A DNA stretch of 44,590 nt, taken from positions 1 to 44,590 of the forward strand of contig JAKVBY010000029.1 of the NCBI GenBank assembly GCA_022446825.1, in the 5' to 3' direction. The stretch's first letter is position 1. Every line of letters starts with the position of its first letter. A program made the translations under genes and the position numbers. The stretch comes from Pirellulaceae bacterium. GTDB taxonomy: Bacteria > Planctomycetota > Planctomycetia > Pirellulales > Pirellulaceae. Under the pieces are notes generated by a model that saw only the letters and a program-made list of their open reading frames with translations, was not told where the DNA came from and did no database searches. This document shows positions 42,567-44,590 of the stretch, one piece after another.

Positions 42567-43871
42567 TTATGAGTCGTTGATAACCGTCAGCGCCTTGTCA
42601 GAAATATCTTTACGACACCAAGCACCTTTCCAACGAATTTTTTTCACCCCACTATAAGCCCGTAATTTGGCGGCGGATACAGAATCCCCCAGCGCCGTTA
42701 CACCGAGTACTCGCCCCCCATTGGTGACAACATCACCTTCGCTGCTGGCCGTACCAGCATGGAAAACTTTGACGTCCTTCAATTCTCCTGCCTCGGAAAG
42801 CCCTCGAATCACGCGCCCTTTTTCGTAACTTCCAGGATACCCTTCACTCGCCATGACCACACAAACGGCCGGTCGTTCATCCCATTCGGGGAGTGTGATT
42901 TCATCTAACTTTCCATCCACCGTACCTTCCAAAAGATCCATCACGTCACTTTTCAGACGCATCAGCAGTGGCTGGCATTCGGGGTCACCAAAACGAACAT
43001 TGAACTCCAGAACTTTGGGACCTTGGTTCGTGAGCATAAGACCCGCGTAGAGAACTCCACGAAAGGGATTTCGCGAGCGTTTCAGAGCGTGGACTGTAGA
43101 TACTAGAACATGCTCTTCAACCTCGCGAAGTGTCGCCGGAGAAACTAAGGGAGTCGGACAATAAGCACCCATGCCACCGGTGTTCGGTCCCGTATCACCA
43201 TCGTAAGCCGGTTTGTGATCTTGAGCGGGCGGCAGCGTCACAATCGACCGGCCATCGGTGAAGGCTAAAACGCTCGCCTCCTGGCCGTCTAAACGCTCTT
43301 CAATGACAAGTCGACTTCCTGCCGCTCCAAATTCACGGTCGCGGGCAATGCGTTCGATCGCCAACAGCACTTCCTCTCGCCGTGAACATACGATCACCCC
43401 TTTTCCAGCAGCCAATCCATCGGCCTTCACAACGACCGGCACGTCCTCCACATCCGACGGGTACCGTTCCTCAATGTGGTGCCGCGCACTATCGGCATCA
43501 TCGAAAACTCGGTAATCAGCTGTCGGAATGTCAGCGTGACGCAGCAAATTCTTACAGAACACTTTGCTACCTTCGAGTTGCGCTGCAGCTTTCGAGGGTC
43601 CAAAAACTCGCAAACCCTCCGCAGCAAAAACATCGGTAATCCCTTCGGCCAATGGTATTTCTGGCCCCACAACGGTCAACAAAATTTCATTTTGCTTGGC
43701 AAATTTAATCAGTTCCCCAAAGTCAGTAGCAGGAATTGCAACATTTTCGGCATCTATCTCGGTTCCCGCGTTGCCAGGCGCCACGAAGACACGATCCACA
43801 CGTGAACTTTGCGCAATTTTCCAACTCAAGGCATGCTCACGGCCACCGTTGCCAACCACCAAAACATTCAT
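42567..43871 (-). CDS. purD: Phosphoribosylamine–glycine ligase (GAR synthetase)
   Basis: A 434-aa cytoplasmic enzyme of purine synthesis that joins 5-phosphoribosylamine and glycine using ATP. The ATG at 43871 has GGGAGA 5 bases upstream and gives the standard MNVLVVGNGGREHAL start; a longer frame to 43916 is not needed. ATP-grasp features are VVVKADGLAAGKGV, AYDGDTGPNTGGMGAY and VLEFNVRFGDPECQ. Length and motif order are normal for PurD. It is transcribed alone, divergent from the gene at the right edge. Pairing with the nearby pyrB gene gives a small nucleotide-synthesis neighbourhood rather than an operon. Confidence 0.97.
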   Translation of the reverse strand: MNVLVVGNGGREHALSWKIAQSSRVDRVFVAPGNAGTEIDAENVAIPATDFGELIKFAKQNEILLTVVGPEIPLAEGITDVFAAEGLRVFGPSKAAAQLEGSKVFCKNLLRHADIPTADYRVFDDADSARHHIEERYPSDVEDVPVVVKADGLAAGKGVIVCSRREEVLLAIERIARDREFGAAGSRLVIEERLDGQEASVLAFTDGRSIVTLPPAQDHKPAYDGDTGPNTGGMGAYCPTPLVSPATLREVEEHVLVSTVHALKRSRNPFRGVLYAGLMLTNQGPKVLEFNVRFGDPECQPLLMRLKSDVMDLLEGTVDGKLDEITLPEWDERPAVCVVMASEGYPGSYEKGRVIRGLSEAGELKDVKVFHAGTASSEGDVVTNGGRVLGVTALGDSVSAAKLRAYSGVKKIRWKGAWCRKDISDKALTVINDS

Positions 43872-44253
43872 CTTTTTCTCCCGAGTTCCCCTTAGAAACG
43901 CCGTCCTTGCCGTCACATTTCACTACCAGCCCAGTCGTTTTGTACACCCTCGCGTTACGTTAACTTATGCCAAGCCAAGTGGCGACGATCCAGGGAGGAT
44001 TTTAGGACAGGCGCCGTCCGGTGGATAGACACAGGAAAAACCAGTTGGGCGGGATGACGTACAGCGCGTATTCGGTTAGATTTCTGACATGAAGTTTGTC
44101 GATAGGCAAGCCATTCCCCCCCGGCTCCAATTTGGCGGTCCAAAGCCAGGCGTACGTATCGCTCAATAGGCTGGAATGACGAAGACGCGATCAGCAGACC
44201 TCTAAAACGCCAAAAAAGGCCCGCAATAAGTCAAGGTGGTAGGCAAAGGGATC
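43872..44253. other. purD upstream region, no gene seen
   Basis: About 380 bases upstream of purD before the promoter-like elements of the right-edge gene. It must hold the purD promoter on the minus strand. No PurR-type box, riboswitch or open frame with a ribosome-binding site was recognised. Confidence 0.45.
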
Positions 44254-44283
44254 TTGACAAAATGGGGCTTGGCACGCGAGAAT
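44254..44283 (+). promoter_or_regulatory. Candidate sigma-70-type promoter
   Basis: TTGACA (44254–44259) matches the −35 consensus exactly. GAGAAT (44278–44283) is 18 bases downstream and matches four of six −10 positions. Transcription would begin near 44290, just before the palindrome at 44293, and leave a leader of about 165 bases before the ATG at 44457. Confidence 0.35.
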
Positions 44284-44292
44284 TGGGGATAC

Positions 44293-44312
44293 CTTGTGAA
44301 AAAAATCACAAG
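44293..44312. promoter_or_regulatory. CRP/FNR-superfamily-like operator
   Basis: The palindrome CCTTGTGA-A6-TCACAAGG (44292–44313) contains TGTGA-N6-TCACA, an exact match to the CRP consensus, with symmetric flanks extended to nine bases per arm. It lies about 145 bases upstream of the ATG at 44457 and about 420 bases from the purD start. In RNA the same bases could form a hairpin with an A6 loop. Its position just after the candidate promoter would favour repression from that promoter, or activation of another one further downstream. Confidence 0.55.
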
Positions 44313-44456
44313 GTCTGTCTGATTAATTTAAATCATTGCATGCAAATAGTTTACAGCTCAGACAGTAGCCCCCTTTATTTACGGAAAGACAAGCTCAAAG
44401 GCAGTCCCAGCTTCTGTATTTGTCTTGGATGAACGCTGTGTTTGACGGGAAAAGAT

Positions 44457-44590
44457 ATGGCTGACAAAGACTCGATGTCGGTCGACGAAATAATTGCAGC
44501 TTGCCGTGCTGCCGATGGCGGAGCGGAGGATGGTTCCGTCCCCGCTTCGGATGTGGGTGCTGGCGCGGACGCGGCGGGCGCAACGGATAC
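44457..44590 (+). CDS. N-terminus of an Ala/Gly/Asp-rich protein, cut by window edge
   Basis: Forty-four codons are open to the right edge from an ATG with GGGA 6 bases upstream. The sequence MADKDSMSVDEIIAACRAAD is followed by a low-complexity Gly/Ala/Asp/Glu stretch. GC content rises sharply here, as expected for an Ala/Gly-rich linker. The MSVDEIIAACR motif reminds me of the long Ala-rich N-termini of some planctomycete respiratory iron–sulfur (Rieske-type) proteins, but this is memory of a family style, not proof. The catalytic part lies outside the window. Confidence 0.55.
   Translation, partial: MADKDSMSVDEIIAACRAADGGAEDGSVPASDVGAGADAAGATD

Noticed and set aside
43564-44028. 154-codon plus-strand frame
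   Set aside because: Mostly antisense to purD, with no start signal.
1-44590. CRISPR arrays, tRNA genes, insertion sequences or prophage
   Set aside because: Reading both strands showed no regularly spaced repeats, cloverleaf-like sequences, transposase motifs or phage genes.

Overview
The window reads as chromosomal DNA from a member of the Planctomycetota, most like the Pirellulales. The evidence is two DUF1501 proteins with planctomycete-type Tat leaders, a DUF1080 (3-keto-disaccharide hydrolase) domain fused to a glucose/sorbosone-dehydrogenase-type propeller, a tetratricopeptide (TPR) protein next to an FG-GAP/UnbV protein, a large MoxR–vWA gene cluster, and many secreted catabolic enzymes. 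No tRNA, rRNA, CRISPR array, insertion sequence or phage gene was seen. Genus assignment is inference.

Layout. Positions 1–2113 (minus) carry a DUF1501 gene and a downstream S1/P1 nuclease cut by the window edge. Divergent to these is a PLP-dependent threonine/serine dehydratase-like gene (2335–3342). After about 660 bases without a convincing gene, a perfect 10-bp hairpin (3961–3983) precedes a tightly packed plus-strand operon of eight genes (4002–18731): TPR/HExxH metallopeptidase, DUF4159, MoxR AAA+ ATPase, DUF58, BatA-like vWA, a 1239-aa membrane/coiled-coil protein, a second membrane vWA protein with an amidotransferase-like region, and a small secreted caspase-like protein with calcium-loop-like motifs. 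Most junctions overlap or are a few bases apart. This is the best candidate for an undescribed system: an ATPase, three vWA-type proteins, a large envelope scaffold and a putative peptidase at each end.

19311–28527 (minus) is an extracellular catabolism region: DUF1080–sugar dehydrogenase, an unrecognised 608-aa secreted protein and a redoxin form one operon; DUF1501 and a TolB-like PD40 propeller form another; a 733-aa tandem alpha/beta-hydrolase whose second domain looks dead stands at the head. 28694–31275 (plus) has a PhoD-like phosphatase and an SGNH-like protein. 31297–36385 (minus) has a GH51 arabinofuranosidase, a TPR protein and an FG-GAP/UnbV protein. The arabinofuranosidase and acetylxylan-esterase-like hydrolase suggest use of arabinoxylan-type plant or algal polysaccharide.

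37111–44590 is mixed: an internally duplicated ABC-2 permease, a small putative lipoprotein, a GGDEF diguanylate cyclase, pyrB fused to a PyrI-type zinc domain, a YacP-like NYN nuclease, purD, and the first 44 codons of an Ala/Gly/Asp-rich protein at the right edge. A palindrome matching the CRP-family consensus TGTGA-N6-TCACA lies at 44293–44312, between purD and that last gene.
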